A stretch of 64,000 nt of DNA, from positions 65,900,172 through 65,964,171 of the forward strand of contig CM056744.1 of NCBI GenBank assembly GCA_029851415.1. The letters run 5' to 3'. The notes under the pieces were generated by a model, which ran no database searches, was not told where the DNA came from, and saw only the letters and a program-made list of their open reading frames with translations. The translations under genes were made by a program, and so were the position numbers. Positions 46,224-58,268 of this stretch are shown in pieces; the stretch's first letter is position 1; each line of letters opens with the position of its first letter. Source of the DNA: Eretmocerus hayati. Its lineage: Eukaryota > Arthropoda > Insecta > Hymenoptera > Aphelinidae.

Positions 46224-46352
46224 CTGGGCAAAGTATGGCGGACCATTTGTCTCGACCCCCTTCTAGGGACCCTAGTGACTACTGCAACTACAGCGCCTAG
46301 GCTTATACACGGGGGAAAAAATGGTATCGCGCACTTTCTGTCGAGGCCCTTA

Positions 46353-46639
46353 GGGCAATTGTTGTCAGTCATATTGTTGTCATTCGTGTACCTCAGATAA
46401 AAAAATGCCCGGGAAGTATGATGGAATATTTTACAGGCACTTGAATTTTCTCAGTTCAAGTATTGATTCTGTGTGAGAGTTGAATACTCTCTTAATACAT
46501 TCCGGAATTCGAACTTTAGCTTAAAGCTGATGAACAGAAGGGGAAATCTATTCCCTGCTGCAAAAGTTCGACTGAATTCGATTGAAATACATCCAATCGT
46601 TCTGAATCTAGAAACTTATGATGAATTTGAAACATGACT
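46353..46639. other. Unique spacer, no gene
   Basis: No supported gene. Sequence resembling the following satellite begins toward its end. Confidence 0.45.
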
Positions 46640-47469
46640 TTCAGGATTGAAGAAGATTGGAGTTCAATAACGATCAATGATGTTGATCATGATTCGAACA
46701 GTATAGACCAATCTTCACCAATGCAGACTTTTCGCATTGGAAGTGAGATCGCCAATCAATCTCAATACTTACTGCCAGTATTCGGAAGTCGATGTTCTAT
46801 CTGTATGAATGCTGATTCCCTTGATAGAATATCGCGATTCCAATCTGTGTCAATGCCATAAAAAAGCATTGACATGTTATGTGTCCTATCTACTTCAATC
46901 GATTCCAACACTGTTTTTCAGTAATGGAAACATCGAGATCTCAATCCGCCTCAATCGACCTCAATACTGACTGGAAGCATTGGAGACCTTAAGCCGTATT
47001 TATCTGAATCGATTTGAATACTGGATATCATTATTGGAATTCCGAAATCCTATCTGCCTTAATCGATTTCAACACTGTTTTTCAGTAATGGAAACATCGA
47101 GATCTCAATCCGCCTCAATCGATCTCAATACTGACTGAAAGCATTGGAGACCTTAAACCCTATTTATCTGAATCGATTTGAATACTGGTTATCATTATTG
47201 GAATTCCTGAATCCTATCTGCCTCAATCGATTTCAATACTGTTTCCCAATATTGGAAACATCGAGATCTCAATCCGCCTCAATCGACCTCAATACTGACT
47301 GGGAGCATTGGAGACCTTAAGCCCTATTTATCTGGATCGATTTGAATGCTGTATATCATTATTAGAAATCCGAAATCCTATCTGCCTCAATCGATTCGAA
47401 TACTGTTTTTCAGTATTGGGAACATCGAGAACTCAATCCCCCTCAATCGACCTCAATACTGACTTTCAG

Positions 47470-47735
47470 TCATTATTACAAATCAACGTCTTACATATAC
47501 ATCACTCACATCACAGCTAAGGTTTCAATACAATCCAATACTTATTCTAATCATGATCGCATTAACATATCATCGCACTACATAACTAAACGCTATTTGG
47601 AGGTTCTGTCACTCATCAGTCTTATATAGGAACAGGAGAGATGGTTCGTCGCTTGCGAGAAAGCAATCCCATGATATTTGGATGCAAACTGAGATGGTCA
47701 GCGAAACGCCACCTAGCGTCAGCCACTCGAATTCA
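47470..47735. other. Non-satellite insertion of about 265 bp in the array
   Basis: Between tactgactttcag and the next satellite subunit (cctcaatcgattcc) the repeat pattern is broken by unique sequence with a TATA-like cttatatagg. No inverted ends or target duplication are clear. Confidence 0.55.
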
Positions 47736-48789
47736 TCGGCCTCAATCGATTCCAATACTAACTTTCAGGAATGGGAATTTCGATATCTCACACGACGTCA
47801 ATCGGTCCCAATACTGACCATGAGCATTGACAAGTTTATTCATCGTCCTTAATCGATTTGAATGCTGAATAACAATATTGAGGACTTGAAATCCTATCTG
47901 TCCCAGTCGATTCCAGTACTGTTGTCTAGTATTGGGAACATCGAGATCTCAACCCACTTCAATCGATCTCAATACTGACTGTGAGTATTGGAGTCATCAT
48001 ATCCTAATAACCTGAATCGATTTCAGCACTGTCTCTCAGTATTGGGTAGATCGCTATCTCAATCCACTTTAATCGATCTCAATACTGGAAGTATGCATTA
48101 GAAACCTCATATACTATCTACTTGAATCGATTTGAATGCTGAAAATCAGTATTGGAGAATTGGAATCCTATCTTCCTCAGTCGATTCCAGTACTGTTTTT
48201 CAGTATTGGTTACATCGAGATCTTAATCAGCTTCAATCGATCTCAATACTGACTCTCAGCATTGCAGACCTTATATCATATTTACCCGAATCGATCTGAA
48301 TGCTGGATATCAGTATTGAGGACTTGAAATCCTATCCACCCCAATCGATTCCAGAATTGTTTTTCAGTATTGGAAACATCGGTTTCTCAATCCGCTTCAA
48401 TCGATTTCAATACTGCTTTTCAGCATTGACGACCTTATATCATATTTACCTGGGTCGGATTGAATGCTGAATATCAGTATTCAGGACTTGCAATCCTATC
48501 TGCCCCAATCGATTCCAGTACTGTTTTTCAGAATTGAAAACATCGAGATCTTAATCAGCTTAAATCGATGTCAATATTGATTTTCAGCATTGCAGACATC
48601 ATATGATATTTACCTGGATCGAATTGAATGCTGAATATCAGTGTTGAGGACTTGGAATCCTATCTGCCCCAATCGATTCCAGTCTTGTATTTCAGTATTG
48701 GGAATATCGGGATCTCAATACGCTTCAATCGATCTCAATACTGATGTTCAGCACTGCAGACCTTACATGATATTGACCTGAATCAAATT

Positions 48790-49500
48790 GAATGCTGAAT
48801 ATCAGTATTGAGGACTTGAAATCCTATTTGCCCCAATCGATTTCAGTACTGTTTTCCAGTATTGGGAACATCGAAATCTCGACCCACTTTAATCGATCTC
48901 AATACTGACTGTAAGTATTGGAGCCTTCATATTTCAATAACCTGAATCGATTCAAGTACTGTCTTCCATGATCCGGTAGATCACTATCGCAATCCACTCC
49001 AATCGATCTCAATACTAAATGTAAGCATAAGTAACCTTATAATATCCTGTCTACTTGAATCGACTTGACTGTTAAGAATCAGTATTGGAGAATTGAGATC
49101 CTTTCTGCCCCAACTCATTCCAATACCGTTTCCAAGTATTGGAAACACTGAGATCCCAATCCGCTTCAATCGATCTCAATACTGATTTTCAGCATCGGAA
49201 ACCTTATATCCTATTCACCTGAATCGAATAGAATGCTGAACATCAGTATTGAGGACTTGAGATCTCATCTGCCCCAATCCAATCCAGTACTGTTTTTCAG
49301 TCATGGGAACATCGAGATCTCAATCTGCTTCAGTCGATCTCAATGGTGATTTTTAGCATTGCAGACTTCATATCGTATTCATCTGAAGCGAATTGAATGC
49401 TGAATATCAGTATCAAGGACTTGAGATTTCATCTTCCCCAATCGAGTCTAGTACTGTTTTCCAGTATCGGGAACACTGAGTTCTCAATAAGCTTCAATCG
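48790..49500. repeat. Higher-order repeat block, first copy (partner at 52086-52796)
   Basis: This block recurs 3296 bp downstream almost without change. Shared private variants include the decayed subunit TCCATGATCCGGTAGATC (48965 and 52261), which marks it as a duplicated higher-order segment and not just similar monomers. Confidence 0.85.
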
Positions 49501-50289
49501 ATCTCAATACTTACTTTTAGCATTGCAGACCTCATATCATATTTACCTGAATCGGATTGAATGCTGAATATCAGTATTGAGGACTTGAGATCTTATCTGC
49601 CCCAATCGATTCCGGTTCTATTTTTCAATTTCGGGTACATCGAGATCTCAATCCACTTTAATCGATCTCAATACTGACTTTCAGCATTGCAGACCTTATA
49701 TCATATTTACCCGAATCGATCTGAGTGCTGGATATCAGTATTGAGGACTTGAAATCCTATCCACCCCAATCGATTCCAGAATTGTTTTTCAGTATTGGAA
49801 ACATCGGTTTCTCAATCCGCTTCAATCGATTTCAATACTGCTTTTCAGCATTGACGACCTTATATCATATTTACCCGGGTCGGATTGAATGCTGAATATC
49901 AGTATTCAGGACTTGCAATCCTATCCGCCCCAATCGATTCCAGTACTGTTTTTCAGAATTGAAAACATCGAGATCTTAATCAGCTTAAATCAATGTCAAT
50001 ATTGATTTTCAGCATTGCAGACATCATATGATATTTACCTGGATCGAATTGAATGCTGAATATCAGTGTTGAGGACTTGGAATCCTATCTGCCCCAATCG
50101 ATTCCAGTCTTGTATTTCAGTATTGGGAATATCGGGATCTCAATACGCTTCAATCGATCTCAATACTGATGTTCAGCACTGCAGACCTTACATGATATTG
50201 ACCTGAATCGAATTGAATGCTAAATATCAGTATTGCGGACTTGAAATCCTATCTGCCCAATCGATTTCAGTAGTGTTTTCCAGTATTGG

Positions 50290-51380
50290 GAACATTGAGA
50301 TCTCAACCCACTTTAATCGATCTCAATACCGACTGTAAGTATTGGAGCCTTTATATCCCAATAACCTGAATCGATTTGAGAACTGTCTCTCAGTATTGGG
50401 TAGATCGCCATCTCAATCAACTTCAATCGATCTCGAAACTAAATGAAAACATAAGTGACCTTATTATATCCTATCTACTTGAATCGATTTGAATGTTGAA
50501 AATCAGTATTGAAGACTTGGAATCCTATCAGCCCGAATCGATTCCAGACCTGTTCCTCAGTATTGGGAACATCGAGACTGAGTCTGCTTCAATCGATTTC
50601 GATACATACTGATTCCCAGCATTGCAGATCTTATATCCCATTCACCTGAATCAAAATCAATGCTGGATATCAGTATTCAGAACTTGCAATCCTATCTGCC
50701 CCAATCGATTCCAATACTGTTTTTCAGAATTGGAAATATCGAGATCTCAATCGACTTCAATCGATTTCAATACTGATTTCCAGCATTGCAGACCATATAT
50801 CCTATTTACCTGAATCGGATTGACTGCTGGATATCAGTATTGAGGACTTGAAATCCTATCTGCCCCAATCGATTCCAGAACTGTTTTTCAGTATTAGAAA
50901 CATCAGGTTTTCAAACCGCTTCAATCGATCTCAATACTGATGTTCAGCATTGCAGACCTTACATGATATTCACCTGAATCAAATTGAATGCTGAATATCA
51001 GTATTGAGGACTTGAAATCCTATCCACCCCAATCGATTCCAGAATTGTTTTTCAGTATTGGAAACATCTGTTTCTCAATCCGCTTCAATCGATTTCAATA
51101 CTGCTTTTCAGCATTGACGACCTTATATCATATTTACCCGGGTCGGATTGAATGCTGAATATCAGTATTCAGGACTTGCAATCCTATCCGCCCCAATCGA
51201 TTCCAGTACTGTTTTTCAGAATTGAAAACATCGAGATCTTAATCAGCTTAAATCAATGTCAATATTGATTTTCAGCATTGCAGACATCATATGATATTTA
51301 CCTGGATCGAATTGAATGCTGAATATCAGTGTTGAGGACTTGGAATCCTATCTGCCCCAATCGATTCCAGTCTTGTATTT
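50290..51380. repeat. 1100-bp higher-order repeat, first copy (partner 51390-52480)
   Basis: The segment around 50330-50990 reappears at 51430-52090 at an offset of exactly 1100 bp. The frames at 50622 and 51722 encode identical 63-codon strings. This indicates a recent unequal exchange within the array. Confidence 0.85.
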
Positions 51381-53935
51381 CAGTATTGGGAACATTGAGA
51401 TCTCAACCCACTTTAATCGATCTCAATACCGACTGTAAGTATTGGAGCCCTTATATCCCAATAACCTGAATCGATTTGAGAACTGTCTCTCAGTATTGGG
51501 TAGATCGCTATCTCAATCAACTTCAATCGATCTCGAAACTAAATGAAAACATAAGTGACCTTATTATATCCTATCTACTTGAATCGATTTGAATGTTGAA
51601 AATCAGTATTGAAGACTTGGAATCCTATCAGCCCGAATCGATTCCAGACCTGTTCCTCAGTATTGGGAACATCGAGACTGAGTCTGCTTCAATCGATTTC
51701 GATACATACTGATTTCCAGCATTGCAGATCTTATATCCCATTCACCTGAATCAAAATCAATGCTGGATATCAGTATTCAGAACTTGCAATCCTATCTGCC
51801 CCAATCGATTCCAATACTGTTTTTCAGAATTGGAAATATCGAGATCTCAATCGACTTCAATCGATTTCAATACTGATTTCCAGCATTGCAGACCTTATAT
51901 CCTATTTACCTGAATCGGATTGACTGCTGGATATCAGTATTGAGGACTTGAAATCCTATCTGCCCCAATCGATTCCAGAACTGTTTTTCAGTATTAGAAA
52001 CATCAGGTTTTCAAACCGCTTCAATCGATCTCAATACTGATGTTCAGCATTGCAGACCTTACATGATATTCACCTGAATCAAATTGAATGCTGAATATCA
52101 GTATTGAGGACTTGAAATCCTATTTGCCCCAATCGATTTCAGTACTGTTTTCCAGTATTGGGAACATCGAAATCTCGACCCACTTTAATCGATCTCAATA
52201 CTGACTGTAAGTATTGGAGCCTTCATATTTCAATAACCTGAATCGATTCAAGTACTGTCTTCCATGATCCGGTAGATCGCTATCGCAATCCACTCCAATC
52301 GATCTCAATACTAAATGTAAGCATAAGTAACCTTATAATATCCTGTCTACTTGAATCGACTTGACTGTTAAGAATCAGTACTGGAGAATTGAGATCCTTT
52401 CTGCCCCAACTCATTCCAATACCGTTTCCAAGTATTGGAAACACTGAGATCCCAATCCGCTTCAATCGATCTCAATACTGATTTTCAGCATCGGAAACCT
52501 TATATCCTATTCACCTGAATCGAATAGAATGCTGAACATCAGTATTAAGGACTTGAGATCTCATCTGCCCCAATCCAATCCAGTACTGTTTTTCAGTCAT
52601 GGGAACATCGAGATCTCAATCTGCTTCAGTCGATCTCAATGGTGATTTTCAGCATTGCAGACTTCATATCGTATTCATCTGAAGCGAATTGAATGCTGAA
52701 TATCAGTATCAAGGACTTGAGATTTCATCTTCCCCAATCGATTCTAGTACTGTTTTCCAGTATCGGGAACACTGAGTCCTCAATAAGCTTCAATCGATCT
52801 CAATACTTACTTTTAGCATTGCAGACCTCATATCCTATTCACCTGAATCGAATAGAATGCTGAACATCAGTATTAAGGACTTGAGATCTCATCTTCCCCA
52901 ATCCAATCCAGTACTGTTTTTCAGTCATGGGAACATCGAGATCTCAATCTGCTTCAGTCGATCTCAATGGTGATTTTCAGCATTGCAGACTTCATATCGT
53001 ATTCATCTGAATCGGATTGAATGCTGAATATCAGTATTGAGGACTTGAGATCTTATCTGCCCCAATCGATTCCGGTTCTATTTTTCAATTTCGGGTACAT
53101 CGAGATCTCAATCCACTTTAATCGATCTCAATACTGACTTTCAGCATTGCAGACCTTATATCATATTTACCCGAATCGATCTGAATGCTGGATATCAGTA
53201 TTGAGGACTTGAAATCCTATCCACCACAATCGATTCCAGAATTGTTTTTCAGTATTGGAAACATCGGTTTCTCAATCCGCTTCAATCGATTTCAATACTG
53301 CTTTTCAGCATTGACGACCTTATATCATATTTACCTGGGTCGGATTGAATGCTGAATATCAGTATTCAGGACTTGCAATCCTATCTGCCCCAATCGATTC
53401 CGGTTCTATTTTTCAATTTCGGGTACATCGAGATCTCAATCCACTTTAATCGATCTCAATACTGACTTTCAGCATTGCAGACCTTATATCATATTTACCC
53501 GAATCGATCTGAATGCTGGATATCAGTATTGAGGACTTGAAATCCTATCTACCCCGATCGATTCGAGAACTGTTTTTCAGTATTGGAAACTTCGGGTTCT
53601 CAATCCGCTTCAATCGATCTCAATACTGTCTTTCAGCATTGCAGGCCTTATAACCCATTCGCCCGAATCTATTAGAATGCTGTGTATCAGATTGGGGATG
53701 GGAAGTCCTATCTGCCTCAATGGTGGAGATACTGACCTCTAACATTGGAGACAGTATATACGATCTACGTCGATATACCTGAATGAGGATTGTTAGTATT
53801 GGGGACTTGAGATCCTATCTGCCCCGATCGATTCCAGTACCGTCTCCCAGTATCGGAAACATCGAGATCTCAATCCACCCCAATCGATTTCAATCCTCAT
53901 TTCCAGCATTGCAGACCTTATAACCCATTCACCTG

Positions 53936-55880
53936 ACCAATAGCAAAACTCATCTACAGGCCGTTCCAATTTAGCCCAGCAGTATTCAATTTGATTCAAA
54001 TATATGAAATCATGAAGAGTTCAATACCGATAGTGAGTATTGAGAGGAAAAGAATAACCATGCACTAACGATTTCAATTCGATCCTGTAGTATTCATCTC
54101 GATTAGTCAATGACGCGAAGAGTGATTGGTTCATCATTGGCATCGATTGACGCCGTCAATTCAATGCTGCCTGGCATGATTCAGACCGATAGCAAAACTC
54201 ATCCTCAGGTCTTACCAATCCCGCTCAGCAGTATTGAATTCGATTCGAATATATGAAACCTAGAGGAGTTCAATACTGATTGTGAGTATTGAGGAGGATA
54301 AAATGACCATGCACCCACGATTCCAATCCGATTCTGTAGTATCCATCTTGATCGGTCAATCAGGCATTGAGTGATTGGTTCATCATTGAAATCGATTGAC
54401 GGAGCCGACTGAATGCTGCCCGGCAGGATTCAGATCGATAGCGAAACTCGTCCTGAGAGCGAACCAATCCTGCTCAGCAGTATTGAATCCGATTAGAATA
54501 CATGGAATTCAGAGGAGTTCAATACCGATTGTAAGTATTGAGGAGGATAGAGACCATGCTTCCACGATTTGAATTCCATCCTATAGTATTCAGCTCGATT
54601 GGTCAATAACGCAACGAGTGATTGGGTTATCATTGAAATCGATCCACACCGTCAATTCAATTCTGCCTGGTAGGATTCAGACCGATAGCAGAACTCATCT
54701 TCAGGCCGTTCCAATCATGCGCAGCAGTATTAAATTCAATTGAAATATCCGAAACCTAGAGGAGTTCAATACTGATCGTGAGTATTGAGGAGGATAGAAT
54801 GACCATGCACCCACGATTCCAATCCGATTCTGTAGTATTCATCTCCATCGGTCTATCACGCAATGAGTGATTGGGTCATCATTGGAATCGGTTGACGGAG
54901 TCGGCTTAATGCTGCCTGGCAGGATTCAGACCGATATCAAAACTCATCTTCAGGCCGTTCCAATCCCGCTCAGCATCATTCAATTCGATTGGAATATCCG
55001 AAACCTAGACGAGTTCAATACTGATTGTGAGTATTGAGGAGGATAGAGACCATGCTTCCACGATTTGAATTCCATCCTGTAATATTCAGCTCGATTGGTC
55101 AATGACGCAACGAGTGATTGGGTTATCATTGAAATAGATTTACACCGTCAATTCAATACCACCTGGCAGGATTCAGACCGATAGCGAAACTTATCTTCAG
55201 GCCGTTCCAATCCTACTCAGCAGTATTGGATTCGATTGAATATATGAAACCTAGAGGAGTTGAATACTGATATCGAGTATTGAGTAGGATAGAATAACCA
55301 TGCACCCGCGATTCCAATCCGATTCTGTAGTATTCATCTCGATTGGTCAATCACGCAATGAGTGATTGGGTCATCATTGAAATCGATTGACGCAGTCGAC
55401 TCAATGCTGCCCGGCAGGATTCAGACCGATAGCGAAACTCATCCTGAGAGCGTACCAATCCTGCTCAGCAGAATTGAATTCGATTGAAATACATGGAATT
55501 CAGAGGAGTTCAATACCGATTGTAAATATTCAGGAGGATAGAGACCATGCTTCCACGATTTGAATTCCATTCTATGGTATTCAGTTCGATTGGTCAATGG
55601 CGCAACGAGTGATTGGGTTATCATTGAAATAGATTCACACCGTCAATTCAATGCCGCCTGGCAGGATTCAGACCGATAGCAAAACTCATCTTCAGGACGT
55701 TTCAATCTTGCTCAGCAGTATTGAATTCGATTGCAATTTATTAAAATCTAGAAGAGTTCAATACTGATTGTGAGTATTGAGAGGGATAGAATAACAATGC
55801 ACTCACGGTTTCAATTCGATCCTCTAGTATTCATCTCGATTGGTCAATTCTGCAATAGGTGATTGGGGGATGATTGGAAT
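53936..55880 (+). repeat. 246-bp satellite array, about 7.5 monomers
   Basis: The landmark CAGGATTCAGACCGATAGC recurs at about 54170, 54420, 54665, 54915, 55158, 55399 and 55654, with spacings of 241-256 bp. Every monomer includes TTCAATACTGATTGTGAGTATTGAG, which contains the same CAATACT/AGTATTG stem as the preceding satellite. Confidence 0.9.
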
Positions 55881-56552
55881 CGATCCAGGGCTAATGACTT
55901 GAATCTCTCCAATCATGATTGAGACAGATAGGAATGAGCAAGGCTATTATACACCAGTACTGCAGAGAATTATTTGGTTCGATTGAGGAATGTTGCAACA
56001 ATAGTTTTCAAAAGGTGAAATTCAATCCTGTCATTCGGGATTGGTTAGGATAGATGATTAGTATCGTTTCGCGAATTGAATCAGTTTCTGAAGCATTGAT
56101 CTCGATAGAGCAGTGGGAGACGGGATCCATCATTCAATTAGATTGATTCCAATACTGTATTGGTTCATTCAACCATATTGAATCAGCAAAGATCTTTCAT
56201 TCATCCATCCGGATCCTATCCTATGCTGGATACTAGTATTGGATTATATTCGCTCACATCAATCCCCATCAACAGTATAGAATTCGATTGGCAGTTGTGA
56301 TTTCAAATCTACAATTCAGGATTCAGCTAGATTGGGTCTATGTTCGATTGATCTGCATTGAATCCCAATACTGCTCTCGCCAGTTGAATGATAGGACCGA
56401 TTGGAATGTATTGATCCCGATAGGATTCGATTGGTTTTTAATCTATCCCAATCGATCTTTTGCAGCAGGGTTTGTTCTATCCAATGTTTGAGAACCACGT
56501 CGGAGACATTGTATAGTCGAGCCGATCTCTCGGGGATGATGTGTGCAACGTC
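55881..56552. repeat. Decayed satellite-related sequence
   Basis: Fragments such as TTCCAATACTGTATTGG and repeated GATTGG/ATTCGATT words show kinship with the satellites, but no regular period remains. No gene is seen. Confidence 0.5.
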
Positions 56553-56865
56553 ATCCCTACCTAAAATGAATGACTCATTTGAAATGACTCAGGGATTTGG
56601 GATATTTGAAATGACTCATTTGAAGAAAGATAGAAATGGATCATTTGAAATGACCCATTTGATGTGACTCATCTGAAATGATTCATTTGGGAAACTTGAA
56701 AAAAATTCCAACAATCAATGTTTGATTCAGTATTACTTTCTACATTTCAGGCGTAGAATACTTAGTTATAAACAGATTTTTCAAATGACTCATTTCAAAT
56801 CAGTCATTTGAAATATCCCAAATCCCTGAATCATTTCAAATGAGTCATTTATTTTAGGCAGGGAT
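56553..56865. mobile_element. 313-bp MITE with about 85-bp inverted ends and TGACTCA repeats
   Basis: The left end (ATCCCTACCTAAAATGAATG) and the right end (reverse complement ATCCCTGCCTAAAATAAATG) match for about 85 bp. The arms are themselves built from ATGACTCATTTGAA-type words, giving at least six TGACTCA/TGAGTCA sites. A 2-bp AT duplication is possible. No protein is encoded. Confidence 0.75.
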
Positions 56866-57880
56866 CCTCGAGACGATTTGCGTCTGAGTTCCCCGTCGTG
56901 AATGGTCCAGGATGGTCGTGGAGTTGATTGGTTAGTCCACCAGGAGTCTGTTTACCGCTCTGTGCCGCTCTGTACCTGATGCCATTGGCTAATATGATGC
57001 TATAAGGCCCATCAAGGCCGTACCAGGGCAGCCGTGTTACTGCCTGATGCCCGATGCGCCTACTGCATGCGCAGTAGGCACATTGGCGGCTCCGAAAGCG
57101 TCTGATAAGTTTTTAATCCATTATACTAATGAACAAATGACGCTCCAATTATTGTAAGAGTGAAGGAAATTAAAGTAGCCGTGGAGGAATTATTTGAGAC
57201 ATCTCCGGAGTCTGGAGTCAATTCCTCCAGTGAGATATCGCGCTAACAAGTCAGCTGTTGTTCAACAATTTTTTATAAATAAACTAAGGTCGAGGAGATT
57301 AAACAAATAGCGGATTCGGGTGGAGAAAAGTGAGATCTATTGACATGAATTTTTGCAGGTTCTTCCTGAATACATTCTGAACACAGCTTCTACCCGGTCT
57401 CGAATTCTTTTTCTTTGCGATTCAAGCTAAACAACGCTTACGCGAAGTTGGCTGGAAAAGCTGTGAAAAGTCATGACTTCTAACATTCATTTCAACGGTC
57501 TAATTGAATACATCAATAATATGCATTGATAATTTTGAATACAGTTTTCACTTTTCCGAGAAAAATGATTGAAAAATAGCCACTTTTGTAGCGCTGTTAC
57601 GCGCTGCAACGGCAACCGGCTGGTTGTATATAAACGCAGGAATTTCATACACCGCAGACCAAACGAGATTTGCCCTTCGGTGAGATCCTGCAAGCCCTTT
57701 AGCAATAGATAATGCCTAATTGTTTCATTCCCCGAAATCCCAGATCACCAAATGTATACATCAATCCCAAACAGCGGAACCACGGCTACACCGCGTGAGT
57801 CAAATCTCTGCGAGCGCGCAATTCTTCGAGGGTTAAGCTCGAGAAAGGTCGTCTGCTACGTTGGATTGCTTGTATCGTAT
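56866..57880. other. No gene recognised
   Basis: Mixed unique sequence. A short palindrome, GCCTACTGC-ATGC-GCAGTAGGC, lies at about 57057-57078, and another weak inverted repeat (ggaattatttgagac and ggagtcaattcc) near 57185-57230. Confidence 0.4.
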
Positions 57881-58199
57881 TGTGTACGCGAATGTCATCC
57901 TCAAGAGCCCGAGTTCTCGAGGATTTTTAATACTGAGGACGGTCGACCAAAAATTCACTATGCTCGTGAGTTTAATTTAATTACAAAGAATTTATTCAAC
58001 TATAACAGAACGATACAGTTTTACGAAAGATGAGTATAAAATACAAAATGACGCGGCCTCGAAGCATGTGCTCGCTCGCGTGGCTCGCATCCGACTACTC
58101 CCTCTCTCTCCCGTTCAGCAGCGCACGCACATGCACACATACACTTACACTCGAGCGCAACACGCCCTCTCATCAGACTAATCTTTCATATTTCTCACA
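57881..58199 (-). mobile_element. LTR of a BEL/Pao-like element (minus strand)
   Basis: Reading the minus strand, the segment starts TGTGAGAAATATG directly after a polypurine tract and ends GCGTACACA, so it has TGTG...CACA termini. A TATA-like TATTTTATA (near 58030) and an AATAAA (near 57985) occur in the correct order. The 5' limit rests on the polypurine tract; the 3' limit rests only on the terminal dinucleotides. The matching second LTR is missing. Confidence 0.5.
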
Positions 58200-58215
58200 T
58201 CCTCCCCCTTTTGAA
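58200..58215 (-). other. Polypurine tract of the BEL/Pao-like element
   Basis: The minus strand reads CAAAAGGGGGAGGA directly before the LTR start and about 55 bp after the integrase stop codon. This is the expected site for plus-strand DNA priming. Confidence 0.6.
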
Positions 58216-58268
58216 AATTCTGAGAAGGATGCTCACAAAATTTTCAAAACATAACGAGAAACAGTAAT

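Larger units (their letters stand above)
45394..46279. repeat. Inner right arm of the foldback (886 bp)
   Basis: This is the reverse complement of the left arm. It starts at ctttccaaataat, facing attatttggaaag at 45287-45299 across a spacer of about 94 bp. Confidence 0.9.
41918..46349. mobile_element. Composite TTA-flanked foldback element with a nested solo LTR
   Basis: The ends are inverted: GTGCCTCGACAGAAAAGGCG at 41918 and, reverse-complemented, GGGCCTCGACAGAAAGTGCG ending at 46349. TTA flanks both sides (41915-41917 and 46350-46352). The internal TIR match GTGTATAAGCxTAGGCGCT follows at both ends. The left arm is interrupted by the LTR at 42022-44439. With that set aside, the element is about 2.0 kb with arms of about 0.9-1.0 kb around a 94-bp spacer. 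Its ends resemble those of the MITEs at 666-872 and 1680-1885, pointing to the same PIF/Harbinger-like family. No transposase is present. Confidence 0.75.
46640..53935 (+). repeat. Satellite array: about 165-bp trimers of hairpin-bearing 56-bp subunits
   Basis: Three related subunits alternate: A (CAATCGATTCCAGTACTG...CAGTATTGG...CAATCCGCTT), B (CAATCGATCTCAATACTG...CAGCATTGCAGACC...) and C (AATCGAATTGAATGCTGA...CAGTATTGAGGACTTG...). Each is about 54-56 bp, giving a repeat of about 165-170 bp. Each subunit carries a self-complementary AATACTG-(4-6 nt)-CAGTATT stem. The first few hundred bases are diverged. Short frames recur identically because of the repeats and are not genes. Confidence 0.9.

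Noticed and set aside
46640..55880. CRISPR array, suggested by regularly spaced hairpin-bearing repeats
   Set aside because: The intervals between hairpins are also repeated, there are no unique spacers or cas genes, and the DNA is eukaryotic satellite.
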